Positions 40,231 to 48,792 of a DNA stretch of 64,000 nucleotides are shown one piece after another (within the stretch, counting starts at the first letter, position 1; every line of letters begins with the position of its first letter). The notes beneath the pieces were generated by a model. It did not search any database. It saw nothing but the letters and a program-made list of their open reading frames with translations, and was not told where the DNA came from. Made by a program: the position numbers and the translations under genes. Source of the stretch: an uncultured Shewanella sp. (GTDB lineage Bacteria > Pseudomonadota > Gammaproteobacteria > Enterobacterales > Shewanellaceae); assembly GCF_947501225.1 (NCBI RefSeq), contig NZ_CANMUW010000001.1, forward strand, positions 124,001 to 188,000. Direction: 5' to 3'.

Positions 40231-41409
40231 TTAGTGCGCTGACTTATCAAACGTCGATGAATGCTCTTGCAGGTATTTCTGTACCAGCGCCTGGGTATCC
40301 TGGTCCATGTTGACGAAGGCTATCATGCCCTGGAACATTCCCGGCCAGGTGTTGGCATCGAAGTGTGCTTCATCGGGTTGTGTATGGCACACGCTGCAGC
40401 TGGTGGTGTATGTGTCACGTGCATAATCCCAAAGTGGTTGCAGGTCGGTGACCAGATAGTCTTTGTCAGTCCAGATCTGCGCCTCAACACGTTGCCATTT
40501 TAGTCCTGTCATCGGATCTTCCTTCTCTTCGAAGGTTTCAATGACGCCCTCTTCAAGAGCCGCATCTTTGGTCAGCTGCGCCGACAGTATGTTGAGTCCG
40601 AAGTCATAATAGATCACACGACCCGCACCAATCTTCTTACGCCAGCCATCGATGCCTACCTTTACGCGATTACCTTTGCTCTCTAGTACTTTCACCTTAG
40701 TGGCGATGTTAAGGGTGCCCGCTTCTACATCGGTTTTATCGTTGTAGAAAAGTGGCTTGGTCAGTGCGGTGAAATAGGTCTGTTCAACCTGAGGCGCACT
40801 CTCGCCGGAACCAACCTGAGCGATCAGTTCAGGTGCACGGGATGTACCCATATCCGGTAGTTTATGGGCGATACCCTTGTGACAATCGATGCAGCTCTGA
40901 TCCAGCTCCGCCGCTCGTTTCATCTGCTTCTGAGCCAGTTTGGACATGCTGTCCCACTTCATCGAGTCGTAGTTGTGACAGTTTTTACAGGCAAGCGAGT
41001 TATCACGATCGAAACGTTTCCATTCGCGGCTGGCCATCTCCAGACGTTTAGCTTCGAACTTTTCGCTGGTATTAACCGTTTGCAGTAACCAGCCCCACAT
41101 GTCGTGAGACGCTTCGATTTTACGGCCTATCTTGCGGCTCCAGTTGTGTGGTACGTGACAATCGGGACAGGTCGCGCGAACGCCCGAATGATTTGACCAG
41201 TGAACCGTCTCCTGCAGCTCCTGGTATGGCTTGCTCTCCATACTGTGGCAGCTGATACAGAACTCTTCGGTATTGGTCATCTCGAGTGCGGTGTTGAAAC
41301 CACCCCAGAAGATGATCCCCATCAGGAAGGCAGATAGACTGACCGTACCTAAGGTTAGGAATTTGGCAGGCTTGTTGAGTGTGCGCCAAATATTGATAAA
41401 CCACTTCAT
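40231..41409 (-). CDS. torC: TorC, membrane-anchored pentaheme c-type cytochrome
   Basis: A 392-residue NapC/NirT-type quinol oxidase feeding electrons to TorA. An N-terminal membrane anchor (about 16-37) is followed by five CxxCH heme sites: CISCH, CPDCH, CKNCH and CIDCH in the N-terminal NapC-like part, and a fifth CSVCH near residue 340 in the C-terminal domain. This tetraheme-plus-one layout is diagnostic of TorC. Lies 52 bases after torE. Confidence 0.97.
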   Translation of the reverse strand: MKWFINIWRTLNKPAKFLTLGTVSLSAFLMGIIFWGGFNTALEMTNTEEFCISCHSMESKPYQELQETVHWSNHSGVRATCPDCHVPHNWSRKIGRKIEASHDMWGWLLQTVNTSEKFEAKRLEMASREWKRFDRDNSLACKNCHNYDSMKWDSMSKLAQKQMKRAAELDQSCIDCHKGIAHKLPDMGTSRAPELIAQVGSGESAPQVEQTYFTALTKPLFYNDKTDVEAGTLNIATKVKVLESKGNRVKVGIDGWRKKIGAGRVIYYDFGLNILSAQLTKDAALEEGVIETFEEKEDPMTGLKWQRVEAQIWTDKDYLVTDLQPLWDYARDTYTTSCSVCHTQPDEAHFDANTWPGMFQGMIAFVNMDQDTQALVQKYLQEHSSTFDKSAH

Positions 41410-41461
41410 AACAGCATCCTTTAAAATCTTGAATTATTTTTACTGACCGGGTGAGGGAGAG

Positions 41462-41632
41462 TTAATGGGCGACGACACCACCAAATGCCTGGATCATCCA
41501 GATAATGAATCCGTAGGCACTGATACCTGTGATGGTGAGGATTGGGAAAAGCAGGAATATGATGAAACTTAGAGCCTTTAGCTCTTTTGATTTCACTTGT
41601 TTTGCTGATTCTGAGGCTTCTTGATGTGCCAT
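41462..41632 (-). CDS. torE: TorE, small membrane protein (NapE-like)
   Basis: A 56-residue protein. N-terminal charged segment MAHQEASESAKQVKSKELKA, then a single hydrophobic helix SFIIFLLFPILTITGISAYGF, ending MIQAFGGVVAH. This matches the TorE/NapE family in size and in the FPxLTxxGxxxYGF pattern. First gene of torECAD; function unknown. Its start is preceded by AAAGAGAG. Easily missed by length cut-offs. Confidence 0.9.
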   Translation of the reverse strand: MAHQEASESAKQVKSKELKALSFIIFLLFPILTITGISAYGFIIWMIQAFGGVVAH

Positions 41633-41728
41633 AACTGACTCTCTTTGATGATCTTATCTCTGATATATCTAATATAGTTTATGGTTGTGAATAGCTGTAA
41701 TGCCTGCAATGAATGGATTTAGCTAAAT

Positions 41729-41744
41729 TATGAAAAAATATGAA
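41729..41744 (-). promoter_or_regulatory. TorR box upstream of torE
   Basis: Minus-strand TTCATA-TTTT-TTCATA, preceded by CTG so that it also contains CTGTTCATAT, the E. coli tor-box decamer. It is a perfect match to the TTCATA-N4-TTCATA pattern I recall for Shewanella TorR, about 100 bases before the torE ATG. Predicted site for TMAO induction of torECAD. Confidence 0.8.
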
Positions 41745-41854
41745 CAGGACGGGAGAAAGAGAGGATTCCGGTTTCGAGGGCTGTTGTAGGGTGCATGGGC
41801 TGGAGGTGTTATATTGCTCCCCTCTCTGTTTATCTCGGTTTTTTTGGGGCATTT

Positions 41855-42319
41855 ATGAAAGTTTGTTATACCTCTGTGTTTATTATATTTTTCTCTGCTC
41901 TTTTCAATGTGGCGTGTAGCAGTCACCAAGGGGAGGGAGATGACGGAAGCCACCTACAGCTTGATGAGGTTAGGCTAAGTTTTTACCTGGTATCCGCCGG
42001 AAAAGCAGATAGCACATTACCCCAGGTGAACTACATGGGCCAATCCCTGCAGTTGCAGCAGCCGGCTATCATAGGCAATGGCGATGTTGCTGCTGCCGAG
42101 CTCCATAGCCCGACCAGCATCTATCTGGAGTTAACTCCCGAAGGCGGCGAGAGGTTGTTTGAGAGCACCCGTGAGAATATTGGTCATCAAATGCTTATTA
42201 TGCTCGATGATGAAGTGGTTAATGTGGCGACCATTCAGATGGGACTAAGGGCGAATATGGTGATCACCGGGCTTAACGAGCAACAGCTATCGAAACTATT
42301 GATCACATTTACCGATTAA
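41855..42319 (+). CDS. Lipoprotein with SecD-P1-head-like domain
   Basis: A 154-residue protein. N-terminal signal with lipobox LFNVA|C (Cys about residue 20). The C-terminal half (about 85-150) resembles the P1 head of SecD: IYLELTPEGGERLFEST, IGHQMLIMLDDEVV, then NMVITG near the end. SecD itself has this pattern (x-x-L-x-x-x-G-A-x-x-F...T, G-x-x-x-A-I-x-L-D-x-x-V). There are no SecD membrane helices. Start ATG 41855 gives the lipobox; the in-frame start at 41795 adds an unrelated segment. Function unknown. Confidence 0.65.
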   Translation: MKVCYTSVFIIFFSALFNVACSSHQGEGDDGSHLQLDEVRLSFYLVSAGKADSTLPQVNYMGQSLQLQQPAIIGNGDVAAAELHSPTSIYLELTPEGGERLFESTRENIGHQMLIMLDDEVVNVATIQMGLRANMVITGLNEQQLSKLLITFTD

Positions 42320-42446
42320 AAAAACTCACCGTAAATTAAATGCTTGAACAAATCACAATTTGCCCTACATTCACTTTGTGCTTAGGGGCTATTGCTGTAG
42401 AATCCGCCGCCAACAAAGGCTGTGTTGCCAGTGGATAATTCATCTC

Positions 42447-42496
42447 GTATGAGGTGTCACTATTGGCATAGTTTCATACCGTTAGCACTCTTGTGC
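42447..42496 (+). ncRNA. Structured leader upstream of the purine permease gene
   Basis: Two consecutive hairpins: GTATGA-[GGTGTC]-ACTAT-TGGC-ATAGT-[T]-TCATAC (42447-42479), a stem with a strongly asymmetric internal loop, then GCAC-TCTT-GTGC (42485-42496). They lie 180 bases before the permease start in a 357-base non-coding leader. The layout suggests a ligand-sensing RNA, perhaps for a purine. I could not match it to a known riboswitch consensus. Confidence 0.35.
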
Positions 42497-42676
42497 GTCA
42501 AAGTAAGTGTTGCTGATGGGATCGTGATAAGACGATGCTTGTATTAAGCGATTGTATGAAAATTTGCAGGTCACTATAAAATACAGAAAGTATTAGTGGA
42601 TCTCTCACCCGCGATTAGCGGGGCTCTCACCTGCCATAGCCTTCCAAAATTTAAGAGATCAATAAGGTATAATATT

Positions 42677-44092
42677 ATGCAGTCTGAACAGACACCCCCT
42701 ACAGCAGTACTCTCTGCAGCTTCACCATCTACAGCTCAACCATCTGCTATTCAACCGGTTTCCGGCTCTGCGCCGACTTCGATGATAGACAGATACTTCA
42801 ACATCTCTCAACGTGGCAGCACTATTAGGTGTGAAGTGATTGCCGGTTTGACCACGTTTCTTGCCATGGTTTATTCGGTCATTGTTGTGCCGAACATGTT
42901 AGGCGCCGCAGGGTTCGATGCCGGAGCCGTGTTTATAGCGACCTGTTTAATTGCCGCGTTCGGTTCTCTGTTGATGGGGTTATGGGCCAACTTACCTATG
43001 GCTATCGGCTGCGCTATTTCACTCACGGCGTTTACTGCATTCAGCATGGTATTGGGCCAGGGGATCTCCATCCCTGTCACCTTAGGTGCCATCTTCCTGA
43101 TGGGGGTCGTGTTCACCTTTGTGAGTGTTACTGGCATTCGTCAGTGGGTACTGACAAACTTGCCTAAGGGGATTGCACACGGTACCGGCATAGGTATTGG
43201 CTTGTTTTTACTGCTAATTGCCACAAACAGTGTGCAGTTGATTGTGGCCAATGATGCAGGATTACCGGTAAAGCTGGGCGATATTCATAGCCTGCCTGTC
43301 ATCGCGACAGTTGTCGGCTTAGCTGCGACAATCGGCCTGGAGCGACGCGGGGTTCCTGGTGGCATCTTACTCGTGATCATTGCGCTTTCGGTGTTTGGTT
43401 TAATATTTGACCCATCGGTACAATATCAGGGCTTGTTCGCCTGGCCGAACCTGATGTCAGAGCAGTCGCTCTTCGGTCAGCTGGACATTATGGGGGCGTT
43501 AAACCCCGTCGTGCTGCCGATAGTACTGGCGCTGGTGATGACAGCCATATTCGATGCCACCGGCACTATACGTGCGGTCGCCGGACAAGCCGAGCTGCTG
43601 GATGAGAAAGATAATATTGTCGGAGGCGGTAAAGCACTGACATCAGATTCTGTCAGCAGTATTGTAGCCGGCGCGGTCGGTGGGGCCCCTGCGGCTGTCT
43701 ATATCGAGTCTGCGGCGGGTACGGCGGCCGGTGGTAAAACGGGTCTGACCGCGACAATCGTCGGGATCTTGTTCCTGCTGATGATGTTTCTGGCTCCTTT
43801 GAGTTATCTGGTCCCTGCCTATGCGACAGCGCCCGCTCTGATGTATGTGGGGTTATTGATGCTCAGCAATGTCACTAAACTGGACTTCAATGACAAGGTA
43901 GATGCGATGGCTGGATTGACCTGTGCGGTCTTCATCATCTTAAGCTGTAATATCGTTACCGGTATCATGCTGGGGTTCGTGACATTAGTCATCGGCCGTA
44001 TCAGCAGTGGTGAGTGGCGTGCACTGAAGCCCGGTGTGGTAGCGATAACCTTAGGGCTTGTCGTCTTCTATATGGGTGGCTGGGCAATCTAG
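42677..44092 (+). CDS. AzgA-type purine (adenine/guanine/hypoxanthine) permease
   Basis: Inner-membrane nucleobase:cation symporter of the NCS2/AzgA family, 471 residues with about 12 to 14 hydrophobic segments. Family segments: [21 protein letters not shown] (about 36-56), [19 protein letters not shown], and [17 protein letters not shown]. An Ala/Ser/Pro-rich N-terminal stretch of about 35 residues precedes. Start ATG 42677 with AAGG nine bases upstream; an earlier in-frame start at 42596 lies in the leader. Exact base preference not readable. Confidence 0.85.
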   Translation: MQSEQTPPTAVLSAASPSTAQPSAIQPVSGSAPTSMIDRYFNISQRGSTIRCEVIAGLTTFLAMVYSVIVVPNMLGAAGFDAGAVFIATCLIAAFGSLLMGLWANLPMAIGCAISLTAFTAFSMVLGQGISIPVTLGAIFLMGVVFTFVSVTGIRQWVLTNLPKGIAHGTGIGIGLFLLLIATNSVQLIVANDAGLPVKLGDIHSLPVIATVVGLAATIGLERRGVPGGILLVIIALSVFGLIFDPSVQYQGLFAWPNLMSEQSLFGQLDIMGALNPVVLPIVLALVMTAIFDATGTIRAVAGQAELLDEKDNIVGGGKALTSDSVSSIVAGAVGGAPAAVYIESAAGTAAGGKTGLTATIVGILFLLMMFLAPLSYLVPAYATAPALMYVGLLMLSNVTKLDFNDKVDAMAGLTCAVFIILSCNIVTGIMLGFVTLVIGRISSGEWRALKPGVVAITLGLVVFYMGGWAI

Positions 44093-44123
44093 CGCCAGAG
44101 GCGAACTGGGCCTGACACTGAAG

Positions 44124-44528
44124 CTAATGTGAAAAGGCCCTTAACAGATCTTTCCAGGTGATGATCCCCACTATCTTATTGCGCTTCAGCACAGGCAGAG
44201 AACCAATGTCGTACTCAAGCATCAGTCGGCAGGCTTCCTTAAGCGATTTGTGGGGCGCGATAGTGATAGGGTTCCTCGACATCACCTGATGGGCTCTGCG
44301 TTGCAGGGTTTCACTATCACGCTCAGTTTCATTGATATTGCCGATATGGGGGCTCAGCGCTCTCAGGTAGTCTCGCTCAGAGAGAACCCCCTGTAGTTCA
44401 TCATCTTCGATAACCAACAGATGGTGAAAAGGGGCGTTTTCAAAGATCTCCTGGGCGACCAAGAGCCTGTCATCCATATCTATTGTGACGACTCTGGTGC
44501 TCATTATTTCCGATACTTTTTTACTCAT
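44124..44528 (-). CDS. CBS-domain pair protein
   Basis: A 134-residue protein made of two CBS motifs (about 7-60 and 78-130): MSTRVVTIDMDDRLLVAQEIF and MSRNPITIAPHKSLKEACRLM start each. Such pairs bind adenosyl nucleotides and usually act as regulators. Start ATG 44528 gives MSKKVSEIMS; an upstream frame extension to 44564 is unlikely. Convergent with the permease. Partner unknown. Confidence 0.88.
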   Translation of the reverse strand: MSKKVSEIMSTRVVTIDMDDRLLVAQEIFENAPFHHLLVIEDDELQGVLSERDYLRALSPHIGNINETERDSETLQRRAHQVMSRNPITIAPHKSLKEACRLMLEYDIGSLPVLKRNKIVGIITWKDLLRAFSH

Positions 44529-44618
44529 ATCAGGCTCCCAGTTGCCATAAACGATTAATACCAAAAGGATAAATCTGTATATATTTATAGCAGCAATCGA
44601 GAGGGGTTGAAAAGAGAA

Positions 44619-47600
44619 TTATTTTGGATTAACCAAAATACTTTTTGGAAGAGAGATGGTAAATTTACAGCCTTTCCCTTTCTGTGACTGTAAGCTTATC
44701 TCACCGCCTAACTCCTGAGTCACTAAGTTATAGACTATGTTCATCCCTAAACCACTGCCGCCTTTTCCCCGTTTAGTGGTGAAGAAGGGGGCGAATATTT
44801 TATCCTGAACCTCTTCGGGGATACCGGTGCCATCATCTTCATAGAGAATAACAATTTGATGTTCGGTCTCAGTAATATCCAGCGTTAAGTGACCCGGGCG
44901 TCCGTCGGGAAACGCGTGAATGACGGAGTTATTGAATAGATTACTCACGATTTGATAGAAGGAGCCGGGGTTACTCCTGATGAGTAGGTTGTCCGGACAG
45001 GAGTATCTGTAATCATGGATGGTTCGGGAAAGCATAGGGTTGAGGGAGAGAAATATCTCATCCAGGTAGGTCTTAAGATTGAACTCCCGTACCTCTTCAT
45101 GGGATTGGTCGACCGATACCTGCTTGAAACTCTTTATCAGTCTCGATGCCCGCTCCAGGTTAGTCAGTATTAACTTCGAGCAGTCGTAGACCTCGTTTTG
45201 GTACTGCTCAAAGTCTTCATGGGATACTTCACCATCGGCATAATGTTTATTAAATAGCATTACGCTGTCCTGGAGGTGGGATGAAGCGGTGACGCTGATA
45301 CCTATCGGCGTATTGACTTCATGGGTAATGCTTGCAACCAGACCACCGAGTGTGGCCATCTTCTCTTTATCCAGCAGTTCACTCTGAGTCTGTTTTAGCT
45401 GTTCAAGAGTCTCTTTTAGCTTATCGTTTTTCTGCTGAAGCTCACTGGTTCTTTCCAGCACTCTTGTCTCCAGTTCTTGATTGAGTGCCTGTAAGCTGGC
45501 TTCATTGTCTTTTTGAGCCTGAATGTTTTTTATTGTTCCGGTTATTCGTGTCGGCAGTCCCAGTTGATCTCTGTCGATCACCTGGCCCCTGTTTAACACC
45601 CACAACCAGCTGCCATCATTGAGTCTAGCACGATAACTTAATTGGAACTTCTCCTGGCCTCTGTTCATGCACTGGTCAATTTCAGCCGCTACGCCATCAT
45701 AATCGTCCGGGTGGATGCACTGCTTCATTGTGTCACTGAGATGGGTTTCCCTATCCGGGTATTTGAGGAAGGTGTTGCTGCGGATCACCTCCCGCTTTTC
45801 GATATCCCAGTCCCAAAACTCATCGCCACTTCCCCATAGTGCCAACTGAAGCCTCTGTTCACTCTTTGCAATCTTCTTGAGCAGTCGATCTTGATGGCGA
45901 TATTTTCTGGATTTAACGTAGAGTAAGGCTGAAAAGATGGCGACAAAGCCTGTTATATATAGACTATAGGCCCACCAGGAGAGCCAGGGGGCAGGCAGAA
46001 TTTCAATATTCAGTTGTCTTACAGGGCTATAATAGCCATTGATATCTTTTGCGCGTAACTGAAAAATATATGAACCTGAGGGGAGGCCGGTAAAGCGGGC
46101 CACCTGATCAGAATGGCCGGCAAGCCATCTGTTGTGTAAACCTATCATCTTGTATTCATAGGTCAGCCTGTCGGCTCGGCGCAGTTCGGGGCTCAGGTAG
46201 GTGAGTGAGAAAATATCGTCTTCATGGGAGAGGGTGAGTTTTTGCTCTTGGGTGACAGGTCGTCGTGTCTGCCCATGAGCTATCGATTGATCTTTATTCT
46301 GAACTGCTAGATGTTCAATTATCGGCATCCGCGGGGGAAGAAGGGCGGGAAGTTGACTGCTAAAGAAGTGATTAAAGCCATTAATCCCGCCCAAATAGAT
46401 GCGGCTATCGCTATCGATAAAACCGGCGCCAAAGTTATACTCATTGTCCTGAAGTCCATCTATGCTGGTGTAGTTTTTAATGCTGAAATCTTGGGTGTTG
46501 AACATGCTCAGGCCAGATGCTGTGCCTATCCAGAGGTTTTGTTGGTTATCCATCAGGGTCAGGTAGGCAAGGTTGCCGATGAGTCCGTCTCTGGTACTAA
46601 AAACCCGGGTGTCATGAGTTGTAGTGTCGAAAGAGAATATTCCGTTGCTTGAGCTCAGCCATAGGGTGTTATTTTCGCCCTCGATCACAGACATCAGGCG
46701 GTTATCTGGAAAGTCGGGTAAATTATCTTTGTTGAAACGTGTGAATGTACCGTCGGCCGAGAGCCGGCTGAGCCCTGCATCATAGGAGGTGAACCAGTAA
46801 TTTCCCTCTTTATCCTGAATGACGTTGGTGATCTCGTTGCTCGATAGGGAGTCGGTGTCATCTTTATCATGTTTAAAGTGTACAAACCCCCTGGTTTCAC
46901 TGATATATTTTGCTACACCGGCATCTTGGGTCGTTATCCAGGCGCTGTTATTCCGATCGAAATAGATACTATAGAGGTGGTCGCTGGGTAAGCCATTTCT
47001 GTTTATCGCGTTGTATTTGTAGTGAATATAACTCTGTTTGTCAGGTGTGAAGATAAACAGACCTTCTCCTCTGGTTCCTACCCAAAATTGACCTTGGCGG
47101 TCCTCTCGCATAAAGCTGATAAAGCTTTGGGACAGTTTAGAGCCCGGCACTTCAAACGGTTTGAAGCCGGTGACCCGCCTGTTTTCATCTTCTTCAGCCT
47201 GATATATCCCTTTGGCCGTACCAATCCAGAGCTGCTGACGATGATCTCTGAAAATACTCCTCACGTTGCCATTATCCAGAGGCTTATCGGAGAAGCTGTG
47301 TGGGTGAATATGACCAAACTGCTCAGCGTTAAGGAAGGTCTTGTTCAGGCCTCCTCCCTTTGTGCCGATCCAGAGTTGTTGTTCGCTGTCGAGGGTTAAG
47401 GCGGTCACTAAAGGGCTGTTGAGTTGATATTTATCTTTGGCACCACTGGAATAAAATTCGATACTCCGGTGACGGGGAGAGTATCTGGCTAACCCTTTCT
47501 TCTGCAGCCCTATCCATAACTTTCCGAAGTTATCCTTCTTTAAGCTGGTTATTCTGTTGCCTTTGAGTCCGGTGGCCGACTCGATATGTTTGTAGTTACC

Positions 47601-48347
47601 GCTGGCTATATCGAATAGAAACAGGCCACTGTTTTTAGTGCCTATCCAGAGTGTATTGCTCTGCCCGCTCTCTAAGCTGGTGATCCGGTCGTCAACGACA
47701 GTATTAAGATCTGGAAAGTGGGTGAACACCAGTTCTGGGCTTATCATAGACAGGCCCTTATCTGATGCCAGCCACAGACGGTCAAACTTATCGGCGAAGA
47801 GCAGGCTTATTCGATCGCTGAGAAGCTGCTCTCCCTGGCCCGTTTGTTGCCTCTTCTTGGAGAATTGGTTGATAACTCTGTTTTCAGTGGGAGAGTAGTG
47901 AATGAGCCCGCTATCTTTAGTTGTCAGCCATATGTCGCCGTTACTGTCTTGAGCCAGAGAGGTAAACTCTGTGTCGGGAAGTGAGCTGTTCGAGTGATTA
48001 TATGAGCTGAAGGTTTCGCTCTTTGGGTGGTATCGGTTGATTCCATCGCTTCTTGTCAGTAACCATAGCTGCTTTTTTTTTCCATAAAACAACTGGGTGA
48101 TATGTTTATCGGTCGGCCCGAACATATCATTGGTGACATCAAAAACTTTGAATTTTTTACCGTCGAAACGGTTGAGTCCAGCCTGAGTGGCTATCCAGAG
48201 GAAACCATCGTTATCGGTGACGACATCGTTGACGGTATTCATAGAGAGTCCCTGCTCGGCTTCATAGAAGTCGAACTCTGGCTGTTTGCTCAAGGCTTGG
48301 GAGAAGCATCCCAGTAGCCAAGTCAAAATCAAGATAGTGACTCTCAT
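44619..48347 (-). CDS. Propeller-type sensor histidine kinase
   Basis: A 1242-residue membrane sensor. Signal peptide, then a two-component-regulator propeller with many repeats containing LWIGT/LWLGT-like strands (about 25-690), a Y_Y_Y-like domain (about 720-780, PSGSYIFQLRAKD), one transmembrane segment (about 790-810), a PAS_3-type domain (WDWDIEKREVIRS), coiled coil, and kinase with ITHEVNTPIG (H box), NLFNNSVIHAF (N box), DDGTGIP and GKGGSGLGMNI. It has no receiver or DNA-binding domain, unlike many propeller hybrids. No response regulator is adjacent. Possibly senses a periplasmic polymer or sugar; inferred only from family. Confidence 0.9.
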   Translation of the reverse strand: MRVTILILTWLLGCFSQALSKQPEFDFYEAEQGLSMNTVNDVVTDNDGFLWIATQAGLNRFDGKKFKVFDVTNDMFGPTDKHITQLFYGKKKQLWLLTRSDGINRYHPKSETFSSYNHSNSSLPDTEFTSLAQDSNGDIWLTTKDSGLIHYSPTENRVINQFSKKRQQTGQGEQLLSDRISLLFADKFDRLWLASDKGLSMISPELVFTHFPDLNTVVDDRITSLESGQSNTLWIGTKNSGLFLFDIASGNYKHIESATGLKGNRITSLKKDNFGKLWIGLQKKGLARYSPRHRSIEFYSSGAKDKYQLNSPLVTALTLDSEQQLWIGTKGGGLNKTFLNAEQFGHIHPHSFSDKPLDNGNVRSIFRDHRQQLWIGTAKGIYQAEEDENRRVTGFKPFEVPGSKLSQSFISFMREDRQGQFWVGTRGEGLFIFTPDKQSYIHYKYNAINRNGLPSDHLYSIYFDRNNSAWITTQDAGVAKYISETRGFVHFKHDKDDTDSLSSNEITNVIQDKEGNYWFTSYDAGLSRLSADGTFTRFNKDNLPDFPDNRLMSVIEGENNTLWLSSSNGIFSFDTTTHDTRVFSTRDGLIGNLAYLTLMDNQQNLWIGTASGLSMFNTQDFSIKNYTSIDGLQDNEYNFGAGFIDSDSRIYLGGINGFNHFFSSQLPALLPPRMPIIEHLAVQNKDQSIAHGQTRRPVTQEQKLTLSHEDDIFSLTYLSPELRRADRLTYEYKMIGLHNRWLAGHSDQVARFTGLPSGSYIFQLRAKDINGYYSPVRQLNIEILPAPWLSWWAYSLYITGFVAIFSALLYVKSRKYRHQDRLLKKIAKSEQRLQLALWGSGDEFWDWDIEKREVIRSNTFLKYPDRETHLSDTMKQCIHPDDYDGVAAEIDQCMNRGQEKFQLSYRARLNDGSWLWVLNRGQVIDRDQLGLPTRITGTIKNIQAQKDNEASLQALNQELETRVLERTSELQQKNDKLKETLEQLKQTQSELLDKEKMATLGGLVASITHEVNTPIGISVTASSHLQDSVMLFNKHYADGEVSHEDFEQYQNEVYDCSKLILTNLERASRLIKSFKQVSVDQSHEEVREFNLKTYLDEIFLSLNPMLSRTIHDYRYSCPDNLLIRSNPGSFYQIVSNLFNNSVIHAFPDGRPGHLTLDITETEHQIVILYEDDGTGIPEEVQDKIFAPFFTTKRGKGGSGLGMNIVYNLVTQELGGEISLQSQKGKGCKFTISLPKSILVNPK

Positions 48348-48427
48348 CAGGCTGAGTTTTTTCGCTGAATATTAGTGTCTGTTAAGTCTTTAAGTTTAGA
48401 AGTAAATCGTAAAAGTGCGAGGCGGAG

Positions 48428-48745
48428 TTATACCAATCGGTATAAGAAAGTGCTCAACTCAGAGTTATTTTGGGCTACGTAACTCAAGGCGAATGAGTGA
48501 GGGAATCGTGCTCCCTTTTGAACCCATTCAACACAGAAGTAGGTGGCCAAAAACACTCCTGAAAGGCAAGTTTTAGCACTTGTGATACGGCGTTAACGAG
48601 CTTAAACGTAGAATAACTATGTTTCTCACTCGTTGCGAGCAACATGGATGTTGTGAATGCCCTTTATGCAGGAGCAATAAAAGGCCTTGCCTCACAAGCG
48701 CTAAACTCTCGCTGAGTGACCACACCTTTATACCGATTGGTATGA
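48428..48745. mobile_element. MITE-like element with 18-bp terminal inverted repeats
   Basis: A 318-base non-coding element. The left end TTATACCAATCGGTATAA and the reverse complement of the right end TCATACCAATCGGTATAA agree at 17 of 18 bases. The interior has no long frame and looks unlike the neighbours. It lies between the 3' end of the yjiH-like gene and the 5' side of the propeller kinase. Likely non-autonomous; the parent transposase is not in the window. Confidence 0.75.
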
Positions 48746-48747
48746 GT

Positions 48748-48780
48748 AAAAAAAAGAGTGGCAGTGCCACTCTTTTTTTT
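48748..48780 (-). terminator. Terminator after the YjiH-family gene
   Basis: AGAGTGGC-AGT-GCCACTCT with A/T runs of seven or more bases on both sides, so it can work on either strand. It directly follows the MITE right end and lies just past the YjiH-family gene stop. Confidence 0.85.
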
Positions 48781-48792
48781 GCTGTGTTCAAT

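Noticed and set aside
42421..42500. Classical purine riboswitch upstream of the permease
   Set aside because: GTTTCATACC is suggestive, but the conserved three-way junction and L2-L3 loop contacts cannot be laid out; kept only as an unclassified structured leader.
46311..46652. 113-codon plus-strand frame inside the propeller kinase
   Set aside because: Antisense shadow within the propeller-encoding repeats.
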